Assembly: GCF_024448135.1 (NCBI RefSeq)
Contig: NZ_JAMRYX010000041.1
Location: forward strand, 1-64,000
Source of the DNA: Methylocystis suflitae
Lineage (GTDB): Bacteria; Pseudomonadota; Alphaproteobacteria; Rhizobiales; Beijerinckiaceae
Direction: 5' to 3'
Length of the DNA: 64,000 nucleotides
This document shows, one piece after another, positions 18,937 through 27,288 of this stretch (positions are counted from its first letter, which is position 1; each line of letters begins with the position of its first letter). A model generated the notes under the pieces. That model saw only the letters and a list, made by a program, of their open reading frames with translations. It was not told where the DNA came from and ran no database searches. The translations under genes were made by a program, and so were the position numbers.

Positions 18937-20016
18937 TCAACCTATTAGGGTTGTTCTTACCAAGATAGCCGCCAAATCCGACTGCCTTGCGCATCCCGTC
19001 TTCGCCAGCACGGATTTCACTTGAGTGCGGATCGTCTCGCGAGAGACCCCAAACTCCGCGGCAATTCCGTCGATTGTTTTCCGCTGCGCGAAAGCGCGCG
19101 CGACGCGCGCCTCGGCCGGCGTCAAGTCGAAGAGGCCTTGAATGAGCGCGGCGTCGGGAGCTGCGGAAGCGGTCACCGCCGTCACGATCAGCAGGCCGAA
19201 ACCGCCGCCGAACAGATCGCGCGCTTCACCCGTGGCGGGGATGAGGTGAACGATCGCGGGATTGGCGGCCGCTCCTTTCGAGGGAAAAGAACGCACCGAT
19301 GTCGCGGCCGGGTCGGCAATCTCCGCGACGGCGCGGCGCAACAGGGCGTCGGCGGCGGGATCGACAAGGGCGATGCGGTCTTTTGGCAGCCAGACAATAT
19401 GCGCGTTCAGCGCGTCGATCAGCGCATTTGCCGCTAGCGCCTTGCCGCGCGCGTCGAGGATTGCGGCGGGAAGCCCAATCATGGCGAGTGCTTCCGTCGC
19501 GGCGCGCAGCCGTTGCAGTCGCCAGCGCGCCGCCAAGAATCCGGCGCGCGCGAGATGCGGCCGGAAGGCGTCGAGACGGGCGATGTCCTCACGGTCGAAC
19601 TGCGGCTCTCCGATGCGACGGCTCACTTGCACGCCGACGAGGTCGCCGTTCGGCACATGAATGACGGTCGCTGCGGCATGGTGGAGACCGGCCGGCGTGC
19701 AATAATCCGTCATAATGGGATCGGCGAGATATTCTTCATCCGTCAACACGTCTTGTTCTGTGACAAAGCCGGAACCTGCTGGGGTGAAGGCTAAGAGGCG
19801 AACATTAGCTTGGCTGCCCTTTCGCCAATATGCATCGGCTCCCGGCTCCAGCGCGCCAGAACAGCGCCAGCCGGTCCAGGCGTCGGCGCGGCGGGTTGTG
19901 ATAATGCCGCCCGCCGCATCCACCGCGCCGCCGAGATCGCGTAGCGCCTGCGGCCAGAGATCGGGGTTGGCGGCGGCTTCGTAAATCTGGTCGACGAGGG
20001 ATTCATAGTCGGTCAT
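18937..20016 (-). CDS. LuxR-type HTH transcriptional regulator
   Basis: 359-residue regulator. The N-terminal two-thirds is an undefined sensor region (starts MTDYESLVDQIYEAAANPDL, contains a PAS-like stretch IGLPAAILDARGKALAANAL). The C-terminus is a GerE/LuxR helix-turn-helix: FDLTPAEARVARAFAQRKTI, then DGIAAEFGVSRETIRTQVKSVLAKTG. No autoinducer-binding or receiver domain is visible, so it belongs to the orphan LuxR-type proteins common in alphaproteobacteria. Its ATG overlaps the stop of a possible small upstream ORF (ATGA). Confidence 0.82.
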   Translation of the reverse strand: MTDYESLVDQIYEAAANPDLWPQALRDLGGAVDAAGGIITTRRADAWTGWRCSGALEPGADAYWRKGSQANVRLLAFTPAGSGFVTEQDVLTDEEYLADPIMTDYCTPAGLHHAAATVIHVPNGDLVGVQVSRRIGEPQFDREDIARLDAFRPHLARAGFLAARWRLQRLRAATEALAMIGLPAAILDARGKALAANALIDALNAHIVWLPKDRIALVDPAADALLRRAVAEIADPAATSVRSFPSKGAAANPAIVHLIPATGEARDLFGGGFGLLIVTAVTASAAPDAALIQGLFDLTPAEARVARAFAQRKTIDGIAAEFGVSRETIRTQVKSVLAKTGCARQSDLAAILVRTTLIG

Positions 20017-20192
20017 CGGGGCCAGCCCTCGATCGGCGGGACATCACCGCGGCGCGTGGCGAAGAGCCGCTGCGGGTGGTCGGCGCCTGCTGGATAGCCT
20101 TCCGTGGCATATTCCCGAGCATCGGCGTCGGCTCGCGCTAAGGCCGACCCGTTTTGGGAGCCGTCCAGGAACGCGAACAGGATTAACGCCAT
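20013..20192 (-). CDS. possible small protein coupled to the LuxR-type gene
   Basis: 59-residue frame (MALILFAFLDGSQNGSALAR..., ending DVPPIEGWPR) whose stop overlaps the LuxR-type ATG in the ATGA form. The frame stays open to 20276. No family recognised, and the ribosome-binding site is poor (GGCGAGG abuts the ATG). The overlap is the only support; it could be chance. Confidence 0.25.
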   Translation of the reverse strand: MALILFAFLDGSQNGSALARADADAREYATEGYPAGADHPQRLFATRRGDVPPIEGWPR

Positions 20193-20595
20193 CCTCGCCG
20201 GCCGATTTCGAAAGAGAATCCAAGATCGGCGGCTGCCGCTCCGGCGCGAAGGCCCGCGTCGTGGATTTGGTGACAATTACCGGAAGGTTTCACTTTCTGG
20301 CTCGCCGGAGAAAAGGAGATCAATCCCAATGCTTCGCGGGCGCAACGGCTCCCGCTGGCGAAAGCCTAACCGCAGCCGGGTTCCTGATCAACGCCCCCTC
20401 GTTGGGGCCGCAAAAGGGTCGTGCAAACAGGTCCAATTCGGAAAAAAGGTGCGTGCCGAAGTGAATTTCACCCCATGGGGTGATGCGGGCGTTCTTCTTT
20501 TAAGTTTCCGTAAATTTCGAAATTCCTGACGCCGCCGGAAAGCGCATTCGCACTGTCGGAGACGCTGTAACCTATCTCGAGAAGGCTACTGCAAG
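20193..20595. other. regulatory intergenic region
   Basis: About 400 bp between the LuxR-type unit (-) and a secreted protein gene (+). It contains the perfect palindrome at 20468. Otherwise I see no gene. Overlapping frames on both strands lack ribosome-binding sites or family features. Confidence 0.5.
20468..20483. promoter_or_regulatory. dyad TCACCC-N4-GGGTGA, copy 2 (perfect palindrome)
   Basis: TCACCCCATGGGGTGA is a perfect 16-bp palindrome upstream of both the LuxR-type unit (-) and the secreted-protein gene at 20596 (+). It matches the dyad at 18906. Well placed for an operator controlling one or both directions. Confidence 0.55.
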
Positions 20596-21042
20596 ATGAG
20601 AGCTTCCAGCAAAAATCGCCAGCGTTCGACCGTGCGGGAAATCGCGACCGCTATCACACTCATTGCATCATTTTCAGTTGTTAGCGGACATGCCAGGGCG
20701 GAACACAGTTGGACGCATCTGCACAGGATTAACGCACAATCCGGAACGGTGGACGTTTACGTAGATCCGGGAACGATCGCTAAAAAGGGCGATCTTGTCC
20801 AAGTGTGGCACTTAAGCGATATCAAGTCGGAGGGCGCCAAGCTTTCGTCTCACGCAAGCCGGAGCGAGTTCGATTGCAAAAATAAGAAGATAAGACTCCT
20901 CTATACCGAAGTCTACTTTGGGTCGGCAATGGCTGCGGGGAAACCAACCTATAAGATTGATAAGCCCAAAGCCAAATTTGAGAACTTTACGCTCGGAACG
21001 ACGGCGCCGGCAGGCATAGTGTACAGCTTTGTATGTCGATGA
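20596..21042 (+). CDS. secreted protein, Adhesin_E-like
   Basis: 148 residues with a long basic n-region and a hydrophobic signal (AITLIASFSVVSGHARAE). The mature part (SWTHLHRINAQSGTVDVYVD, then GDLVQVWHLSDIKS, then FDCKNKKIRLLYTEVYFGSA, ending VCR) follows the surface-adhesin protein E pattern: a VxVDPGTI strand, VWxL-SD, and two cysteines likely in a disulphide. Function outside pathogens is unknown. First gene of a run of small secreted proteins. Confidence 0.6.
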   Translation: MRASSKNRQRSTVREIATAITLIASFSVVSGHARAEHSWTHLHRINAQSGTVDVYVDPGTIAKKGDLVQVWHLSDIKSEGAKLSSHASRSEFDCKNKKIRLLYTEVYFGSAMAAGKPTYKIDKPKAKFENFTLGTTAPAGIVYSFVCR

Positions 21043-21188
21043 ACCACGTCCGAGGACAATTCGGATCTGTCACGCCGACCATGAGTCCGAGGAAGTCTTA
21101 AGAATGATCGCCGCCGTATTGTGCGCTGACCAAGCGTGGACGGCGGTCGAGGAACTAACATGCACGCTTTGACGAAGGGGGTATGGCA

Positions 21189-21701
21189 ATGTGGAAGTCA
21201 GCCGCTGTTTCGCTCGTCCTGCTCGCGGGCGTCACTTCGGCCACCCGCGCCAACGATCAGGCGTTGACGAATTGCACTGGAGCCGACCCGAACCGTGTGA
21301 TTGCCGGATGCACGGAACTGCTCGCGCGACCATTCACGGCAACCGCACGAGCCGAACTCTATAACGCCCGTGGCAAGGCCTACGCTGACAAGAACCAATT
21401 CGACCGCGCGATCAAAGACCTCAACGAAGCGATCCGGCTCAACCCGATGGAGTCAGAGGCCCATTACAATCGCGGCCTCGTCTATCAATCGAGAGGCGAG
21501 CGCGACCGCGCAATCGCGGACTATAGTGAAGCGATCCGGCTCAATCCCCAGAATTTCGACGCCTACTACAATCGCGGAGCGGCCTACGAAGCCGAAAACA
21601 AGCTACGTAACGCCCTTGCAGATTACCGCAAGTCACTCGAAATCACGCCGGGCGCCAGCGATGCAATCGCGGCTATCGCAAGGATCAAGAAGAAGATATG
21701 A
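21189..21701 (+). CDS. secreted TPR protein (short paralogue)
   Basis: About 170 residues: signal peptide (MWKSAAVSLVLLAGVTSATRA), a CTGADPNRVIAGCTELL linker, then three TPR units (YNARGKAYADKNQFDRAIKD; HYNRGLVYQSRGERDRAIAD; YYNRGAAYEAENKLRNALAD). ATG 21189 has GAAGGGGGT at good spacing; ATG 21183 is too close to that site. It shares the layout of the large TPR protein at 16719-18140. Its stop overlaps the open frame of the next gene, but that gene's own start is further down. Confidence 0.8.
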   Translation: MWKSAAVSLVLLAGVTSATRANDQALTNCTGADPNRVIAGCTELLARPFTATARAELYNARGKAYADKNQFDRAIKDLNEAIRLNPMESEAHYNRGLVYQSRGERDRAIADYSEAIRLNPQNFDAYYNRGAAYEAENKLRNALADYRKSLEITPGASDAIAAIARIKKKI

Positions 21702-21808
21702 CGCGCCTTCCCGCGGTGAGCTCGTTCGTCTGGCCGCATCAAGGTTACGATTGTCACGAATTTACTTCTTCGGATGCGAGGATTCGGCCTCACCTAGGGG
21801 ATATCGAC

Positions 21809-22441
21809 ATGGAGAGGCTATTGGCGGTCGCCCTTCTTGCTCTTCTTGCTCAAAGCACGCCGGTATTCGCTGAGTCCGCGATCGAAGCGGCGTATGCGCT
21901 GCTCCGGAACCAAGGGGATTACGAGCCTACGCCACCCTCCGGGACATATTTCAAAAGCGAGCCGGTGGAATGCAGGAACGGCAAGAGCGGCTGCTTCTCG
22001 GAGAGTTCGTTCAAGAGGATAGATGACTGCCGTTACATAGTGCACCACTACACAGAATCGGATCCTGAGCATCCCGGGCACGGCGGGGGAAAGGACGCGA
22101 TCTTCGACTTCGGCAAGGCGAGAACCTTGGAGTTTCGGAAGGTGCCCGTATACGGGGAGGGGGAACCAGTACCCGGCATCGTCATCGATGGGGAGGACGA
22201 TCTTATCTGCATTCGCCTTTACCGAGGGAGAACGCCTGATGGTCATGCCCTCGATGCGACGAAGTGCCGTAAGAAATATGAGAGTTATTATACCGAAAAA
22301 CGGACTGCGTTGAATGCCCGCCCGAACCAGACACTGTTCGGGGTGAATGGCGATCACGTCCTCAAGATCCCCAATCAGGCGCATTTCAGGAGGCATTGGG
22401 CCGTCCTGCGAGAATACTGTCCCGGCCCGACCGGGAATTGA
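21809..22441 (+). CDS. secreted hypothetical protein
   Basis: 210 residues with a clear signal peptide (MERLLAVALLALLAQSTPVFAES). ATG 21809 follows AGGGGATATCGAC. The mature protein has paired cysteines (VECRNGKSGC, DDCRYIVHHYTE, DDLICIRLYRG, EYCPG) and no recognised domain. The region from DCRYIVHHYTESDP to FDFGKARTLEFRK looks like a small all-beta unit. The frame is open back to 21698, overlapping the preceding gene, but those residues precede the signal peptide and are unlikely to be translated. Confidence 0.6.
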   Translation: MERLLAVALLALLAQSTPVFAESAIEAAYALLRNQGDYEPTPPSGTYFKSEPVECRNGKSGCFSESSFKRIDDCRYIVHHYTESDPEHPGHGGGKDAIFDFGKARTLEFRKVPVYGEGEPVPGIVIDGEDDLICIRLYRGRTPDGHALDATKCRKKYESYYTEKRTALNARPNQTLFGVNGDHVLKIPNQAHFRRHWAVLREYCPGPTGN

Positions 22442-22536
22442 GAAAACGGAACGCGCCGAAGCCGCCCCTGTCCCATCTCGTCACCTGGACGCAGCGCCTG
22501 CTAAATTATCTGAAGCTCTCCCCGAGGAGAAATTCC

Positions 22537-23415
22537 GTGTTCTCAAATAAGCGAAGCCTGGCGCTTTCAATCGTGTCGATTGCGTTTGCCTTCGCGTAGT
22601 GGGCGTCATCCGCTTATGCGGAAGAAGGAGATCAGATCATCGACGGCACGCGCGTCCATACCGTGATCGATCACGCGAGAGACGTTGCGACCTTCAGCAA
22701 TGAATGCGGTTCGCAGACAATCTCTCATAGCGATCTCGCCAATGGCGCGAAACCATATAAAATCATTCCCTGTCCCCGAACCAACAGAGACACCGACACA
22801 CAGCAAGGCAAGAGCGGGTTGGCTGACATCGATCGCCAGGAAGGGGCATCATCGCCGCTCGAGTCTGACGACTCAAGTTTGGCGCTAACGCCGATGCCCA
22901 TGCCAAGCCCTCCGCCAGAAGTAATTGAAGCGTGGGATCGGGCGCATCAAAAAGAAGGCGAGTGTAATGACCTTGCAATGAGTTCGAACCACATCGCCGC
23001 CGCTAACTGCTATAATGAGGCAGCGAAATTATATGAAGGAACTTCAGATAACGACATCTACGACGTCGACCGAATGCAAAAGAGAGCTGCGGCCATGCGA
23101 CAGCAAGCAAGGACGAACTCCGATGACCAAGCCGGCGCCCGCGCACGACTGCATCGGCAGTCAGCTGCTGCGCCGCGCAGCGTGAGTGACACATGCTTGC
23201 GTGTGGGACAATCTTCGACCACTTGGGGGAATTGTGACGGCCATGGAGGCCTATGGTACTGGACCACTATTGCAGCCAGCCATCAACCGGGGTGCCCAAG
23301 TTCGGTCGAATTCACCTATCGGGAGCCGGACACCGGCGAGATATCCGGTTCTTGGTACACCTCCTATAGGGCGCAGACTTGCGGCGGCCCGCCCCAGGAT
23401 GTGCATGCTCGCTAA
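22537..23415 (+). pseudogene. secreted protein gene interrupted by amber codon in its signal peptide
   Basis: A GTG at 22537, preceded by CCGAGGAGAAATTCC, starts a signal peptide (MFSNKRSLALSIVSIAFAFA). It runs into TAG at 22597-22599 and resumes in the same frame as WASSAYA-EEGDQIIDGTRV and on to 23415 without another stop. The natural reading is a TGG-to-TAG change, because the sequence on both sides forms one signal peptide with an AYA/EE cleavage site. The mature part (about 265 residues) has a Pro-rich spacer (PMPMPSPPPEV), a region with CYNEAAKLYEG and a C-terminal Cys-rich tail. Family unknown. A downstream GTG at 22663 could only give a non-exported form. Confidence 0.65.
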
Positions 23416-23435
23416 AACCGCTGCTTCGCCGCTCG

Positions 23436-23858
23436 ATGCCAAAACCGCTTCTGTTCAATCTCGTCGCTCTCGTTACGCTGGCCGCGTCGCCTTGCGCGGC
23501 GGCGGAGCGTTTTGTTTATTGGGATTGTAAAGCGGACGAGCCTTTCGATCTTTTCTCTTTAGGCGTTGCTGTCACTCCTATCGAGCCGTCCGTGAGGCTG
23601 GAGAAAGGCGGGCGCGCCTACGAATTCAGATCGAAAATATCTGGCGACGTGCTCACCTTCATATTCGCGGAGATGGGCGACTTCGAACGTTACGTGATCA
23701 ATCTGAACAGCGGGAAAGCCTGGCGCAGAACCTCCGATGGCGTGAGGGCCTTCAGGTGTCAGCCAATCGAGCACGGCAGGAAATCCAAACCCAAATGTCC
23801 CAGCGGAGCGATATATTGCTGGCCACGGCGAGGAAACGCGTCGACAGGACTGAAGTGA
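23436..23858 (+). CDS. secreted hypothetical protein
   Basis: 140 residues with a signal peptide (MPKPLLFNLVALVTLAAS, then PCAAAERF). The mature part begins VYWDCKADEPFDLFSLGVAV and includes FIFAEMGDFERYVINLNSGKA and FRCQPIEHGR. Cysteines at both ends suggest disulphides. No known family recognised. It starts 21 bases after the interrupted gene, so it probably shares its transcript. Confidence 0.5.
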   Translation: MPKPLLFNLVALVTLAASPCAAAERFVYWDCKADEPFDLFSLGVAVTPIEPSVRLEKGGRAYEFRSKISGDVLTFIFAEMGDFERYVINLNSGKAWRRTSDGVRAFRCQPIEHGRKSKPKCPSGAIYCWPRRGNASTGLK

Positions 23859-24042
23859 TTTCGGATACGCCCCTAATCACGGAGGGCGCGCGGCATAGCC
23901 CGCACGCCAAGAAAGACGAGTTGGAGCGTCGTTCAACTGCCGGGGCCAAAGTTTCTTGACGAACCGGACTTGCTAAATCGCCTGGTGCGCAGGTCGAGGA
24001 TGTCGATGGGGTTCGCTCGTCCTGCGCGCCATTCGATGGCGG

Positions 24043-24261
24043 CTAGGCTTTCTTGACGAACTCCGTCCGCAGCACGAGCCCTTTTACTTTCTCAGCGCGG
24101 CAATCGATCTCGGCCGGATCATCAGTGAGCCGGATATTTTTGATCAGGGCGCCGCGTTTCAGGACGACGGACGAGCCCTTAACTTTCAAGTCCTTTATCA
24201 AGGTCACGGAATCGCCGTCCTTGAGTTCTACGCCATTGCTGTCTTTCACAACTACCGTCAT
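24043..24261 (-). CDS. short PhnA-like (YjdM C-terminal domain) protein
   Basis: 72-residue protein that equals the C-terminal SH3-like half of PhnA/YjdM: VKDSNGVELKDGDSVTLIKD, LKVKGSSVVLKRGALIKNIR, then a DPAEIDCRAEKVKGLVLRTEF ending in KKA. The zinc-ribbon half of full-length PhnA is absent, as in other short alphaproteobacterial versions. Despite its name the family has no proven role in phosphonate use. ATG 24261 follows CGGAGTG at good spacing. Confidence 0.75.
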   Translation of the reverse strand: MTVVVKDSNGVELKDGDSVTLIKDLKVKGSSVVLKRGALIKNIRLTDDPAEIDCRAEKVKGLVLRTEFVKKA

Positions 24262-24452
24262 CAGACACTCCGAGCATTCCATAGCTGATAATGCGCATCG
24301 TTATATTCGCCGAGTAGCCCGTTTGCATATCCCAGGCTAGCATTCGCTCCTTCAGGGGCCAATTAGCCATCCGCCTCGGCGGCTTCGTGCGGTTTTGCCC
24401 TCGCAAGACAGACGACCGTTTTCGAGGCGTATCTGCCGAAGAATCTCCTTGA

Positions 24453-25373
24453 TCACTGATCCCGTAATATCTCCTGGAGTATTTCCTCGACCGAGTGCGG
24501 CGAAATGCCGAGATCTTCAAATCCTGGCATACCTGGGGACCACACATTGTCGACCTGCATCAGCTCTACTTGATTGCGAGTGATGGGCGGGCTCGGGAGC
24601 ATTTCCGCGAACCACGCCAGCGTGCGCCAAACGGCAAAGGGAATAGGAACTAACATAGGCTTAAGGTTGGCTTCGTGGGCAATGACCCTGAGCAATTCTT
24701 CATAAGAATAGACGCGAGGTCCGCCAAACTCGAAAGTGGTCGCATGCACGTCCTTCCGATCCAGCGCCCTGGCGATTGCTTCCGCCACATCCTCCACATA
24801 TGCGGGCTGCAGTCTCGTGCGGCCGCGCCCAAACATCGGATAGATTGGAAGCCGCCTGAGGAGTTTGAGGATGGAGGTGAGAAATGAATCGTCAGGTCCG
24901 AACATCACCGCAGGACGAATGAGAATTGTATCTGCGAAGGCGGCGCGAACCGCCAATTCGCCTTCGCCACGCTTGCGGATGTAAAGCGATGATGAGCCGG
25001 CGTCGGAGCCGATTCCCGAGACGTGCGCGAACTGCTCAACTTGGGCTCGACGCGCTTGATTTGCTAATCGCCGAGCAGCTTCAACGTGGACGGAATGAAA
25101 AGTCTCGCGGCCATGCTCGACGTATAGGCTTACCGCATTCACAACGCCATAAGCGCCAGCAAGCGCATCAGCGATTGACTGCTCGTCGTGAATGTTGGCC
25201 TCGACCGAGCGAAGTTGCGGATCATCAAAACCAAATAGCCTATGCGCCCGATCCGGATGCCTCGAGGCAACCCGAACAGAAAACCCAGCCTTGCGGAGGC
25301 GCCAAACGACGCGGCGACCGAGAAACCCGGTTCCGCCGAACACGACAATGGAGCGCTCGTGCATGGTCGCCAT
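24453..25373 (-). CDS. NDUFA9-like atypical SDR (NAD(P)-binding)
   Basis: 306-residue Rossmann protein of the complex I NDUFA9/NmrA-like group. It opens with VVFGGTGFLGRRVVWRLRKAG, carries AYGVVNAVSLYVEHGRETFH and HVSGIGSDAGSSS, then YIRKRGEGELAVRAAFADTI (SDR Tyr/Lys region) and LIRPAVMFGPDDSFLTSILK. Such stand-alone homologues are thought to bind NAD(P) and act on quinone- or steroid-like substrates. The substrate is unknown here. ATG 25364 is an alternative start. Confidence 0.82.
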   Translation of the reverse strand: MATMHERSIVVFGGTGFLGRRVVWRLRKAGFSVRVASRHPDRAHRLFGFDDPQLRSVEANIHDEQSIADALAGAYGVVNAVSLYVEHGRETFHSVHVEAARRLANQARRAQVEQFAHVSGIGSDAGSSSLYIRKRGEGELAVRAAFADTILIRPAVMFGPDDSFLTSILKLLRRLPIYPMFGRGRTRLQPAYVEDVAEAIARALDRKDVHATTFEFGGPRVYSYEELLRVIAHEANLKPMLVPIPFAVWRTLAWFAEMLPSPPITRNQVELMQVDNVWSPGMPGFEDLGISPHSVEEILQEILRDQ

Positions 25374-25552
25374 GGCTCAAATTGGCCTGCTTACGTCGGA
25401 GCAGCCCAAGTTCGTATAGATAACGTCGGCGCCATGGCGCGCCAACTGCATGCGCCTTGCGTGGGTCGGATCAGCAAGCCTGCACAAGCTGCAGAGGACG
25501 CTTACATAGCGGTGCTCTAGAAGCGCGCGGTGCGCTTCTCTCCTCGTATAAG

Positions 25553-26866
25553 CTACGCACTGTCTACGCCCGCGATGTCGGTGACAGAGGCAAGCGGCAG
25601 ATGGAGCTGGTAGGATAGACCGCTTGGTTGGTAGGTGATGGTCGTCCTGCCACCAAATTGCTTCGGCCATTCCTCAATGATGAAGCTGCCAAATCCTTTC
25701 CTGGACGCGGCTGTCGCAGGAGGACCGCCTCTTTCCTTCCACTCAAAGGTTAGGCACGGCTCTCCTTCGATAAGTTCGATTCGCTTGTCTATCAGCACTC
25801 GCCCACTGGGGGTCGAGAGCGCGCCATGTTTCACCGCGTTGGTGACAAGCTCATTAACAACGAGGGCAAATGCTTGAGCGGCTTTTGCGGACAGCGAAAC
25901 ATCTGGGCCTTTTGTTTCGATCTGATCTTTGAAGCTGGAAATATCCGTCTCGAGTAACTTATCCATTGAGACTTTTTGAAACATTGCTTCGGAGGCGACA
26001 GCGTGAACCTTTGCCAGGGATTGCACCCGCCCCGTAAGGATTTGTTCCGCTTCCGATATGCTCCGGTCCGTTGTCAGGGTCCTTCGAATAATAGCTAAAA
26101 TAAGCGCGAAGAAATTGCCAACTCGGTGCTCGAGCTCCCTTGCAAGTATCCTCTGCCTCTCCTCGTGCTGCTTCCGCTCAGTTATATCTGTGATTGTCGC
26201 CAGCACGGCCGGCTCTTGGTTCCATTCCATAGGGTTAAGGCCGATTTCCACTGGAAATTCGCTTCCGTCCTTTCTGCGCGCCCGCAGATCACGGCCTGCG
26301 CCCATGGCGCGAGTCTCTGGCGATCGTTGAAACGCCTCCCGCATGCCTTTGTGCGTCACTGATGCTCTTTTCGGGACGAGCATTTCAACCGACTGCCCGA
26401 GCAGCTCCTCGCGCGGATACCCAAAAAGCCTCTCCGCGCTCGAATTCGCTGCGAGCATTTTGCCGGCCCTGCCAACAACGATTATGCCGTTTGGGGCCGT
26501 CTCAATAAGTGAGCGCTCCTTTTGGGCTTCAACCGCCACGCGTTCAATCGCAATCTTGAGTAGGGCGACAGCCGTCACTATTGCGAGCGACACCAGCACG
26601 AAAAAAAGCAACGACCCAGCTACACGAGGGCCCAACGCCTGCAGAGAAGGAGAATTTAAAAACAGCAGCCGAGCTATGGCCGCAGAGAGGGCCACAGCGA
26701 ATAGCCCTGGCGCAGAACCGCCAAGGGCGGCGGCTACGACAATCGCTGGCAAAAATGCAACGACTGGCAAGCCCTCGACCAGCCAATCTTGCACGAACCA
26801 TCCCATCAGCGCCGACAGCCCGACAGCTAAGGACGCCACGGCGTAAGCAGCATAATTTACCCGCAT
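25553..26866 (-). CDS. membrane PAS-HWE sensor histidine kinase
   Basis: About 437 residues. Four hydrophobic helices at the N-terminus (AAYAVASLAVGLSALMGWFV ... GSLLFFVLVSLAIVTAVALL) resemble a DUF4118/MASE-type membrane sensor. Next comes a PAS domain (SLIETAPNGIIVVGRAGKML ... ATITDITERKQHEERQ), then the HWE block LARELEHRVGNFFALILAII with the phospho-His, then an ATPase part with VVNELVTNAVKHGALS and GFGSFIIEEW. ATG 26866 follows CGGAGCC. Signal and partner unknown; no receiver gene is adjacent. Confidence 0.85.
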   Translation of the reverse strand: MRVNYAAYAVASLAVGLSALMGWFVQDWLVEGLPVVAFLPAIVVAAALGGSAPGLFAVALSAAIARLLFLNSPSLQALGPRVAGSLLFFVLVSLAIVTAVALLKIAIERVAVEAQKERSLIETAPNGIIVVGRAGKMLAANSSAERLFGYPREELLGQSVEMLVPKRASVTHKGMREAFQRSPETRAMGAGRDLRARRKDGSEFPVEIGLNPMEWNQEPAVLATITDITERKQHEERQRILARELEHRVGNFFALILAIIRRTLTTDRSISEAEQILTGRVQSLAKVHAVASEAMFQKVSMDKLLETDISSFKDQIETKGPDVSLSAKAAQAFALVVNELVTNAVKHGALSTPSGRVLIDKRIELIEGEPCLTFEWKERGGPPATAASRKGFGSFIIEEWPKQFGGRTTITYQPSGLSYQLHLPLASVTDIAGVDSA

Positions 26867-27237
26867 TTGGCTCCGATCGAGCAAGCTCTAGGCTGCCTTG
26901 GAGAAGACTTAAGTTGAAATCAAAGATAGGAGGGGGCGGACGCGGAGCCATCTGTCACAAGGGGTTTTCTGGTCGAGCTTTGCCAAGGGAAGCGGGCGGC
27001 CGACGACCGGGTCCTTTCATTGTCGCCTTGGCGGGCGGACTCGACTTGAAGGCGGCGGGTCGACGATGGCGGGCTGATATTTGATCGAGCCCGCCTATTT
27101 TTGAACCTTGTTCACTTGGAAACTTCCTTCTCAAAAAGGAAAGTAAGATTCCAGCCCAATAGCGGCGCATGAATTAAGAATCCTTAGAAATCTATTGATT
27201 TCAATGTGTAATAAATAAATGCGGTGGGGCGCCGGCC
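26867..27237. other. intergenic region upstream of the hydrogenase locus
   Basis: 371 bp without a convincing gene. It holds a + strand terminator-like hairpin (27068) with no obvious upstream + strand gene, and an AT-rich stretch (27140-27225) typical of sigma-54 promoter upstream regions. ATTGATTTCAAT near 27194-27205 may be part of an activator or IHF site. Confidence 0.5.
27068..27103 (+). terminator. Rho-independent terminator candidate
   Basis: GGCGGGCT and AGCCCGCC form an 8-bp stem with a 12-nt loop, followed by TATTTTTG. The + strand orientation is unexplained by any annotated + strand gene upstream. It could end a short unannotated RNA or insulate the hydrogenase promoter. Confidence 0.6.
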
Positions 27238-27254
27238 TTGGCGCCCTCATTGCA
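27238..27254 (+). promoter_or_regulatory. sigma-54 promoter (-24/-12) of the hupG operon
   Basis: TTGGCGCCCTCATTGCA matches the sigma-54 consensus TTGGCAC-N5-TTGC well: invariant GG and GC with the correct spacing. It ends 34 bases before the hupG ATG (GGGAGGAG ribosome-binding site). Transcription should start near 27265. HupR, encoded downstream, is the likely activator. Confidence 0.75.
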
Positions 27255-27288
27255 ATTTCTCCAGAAAGAAAGCTGGGAGGAGTTGCCG

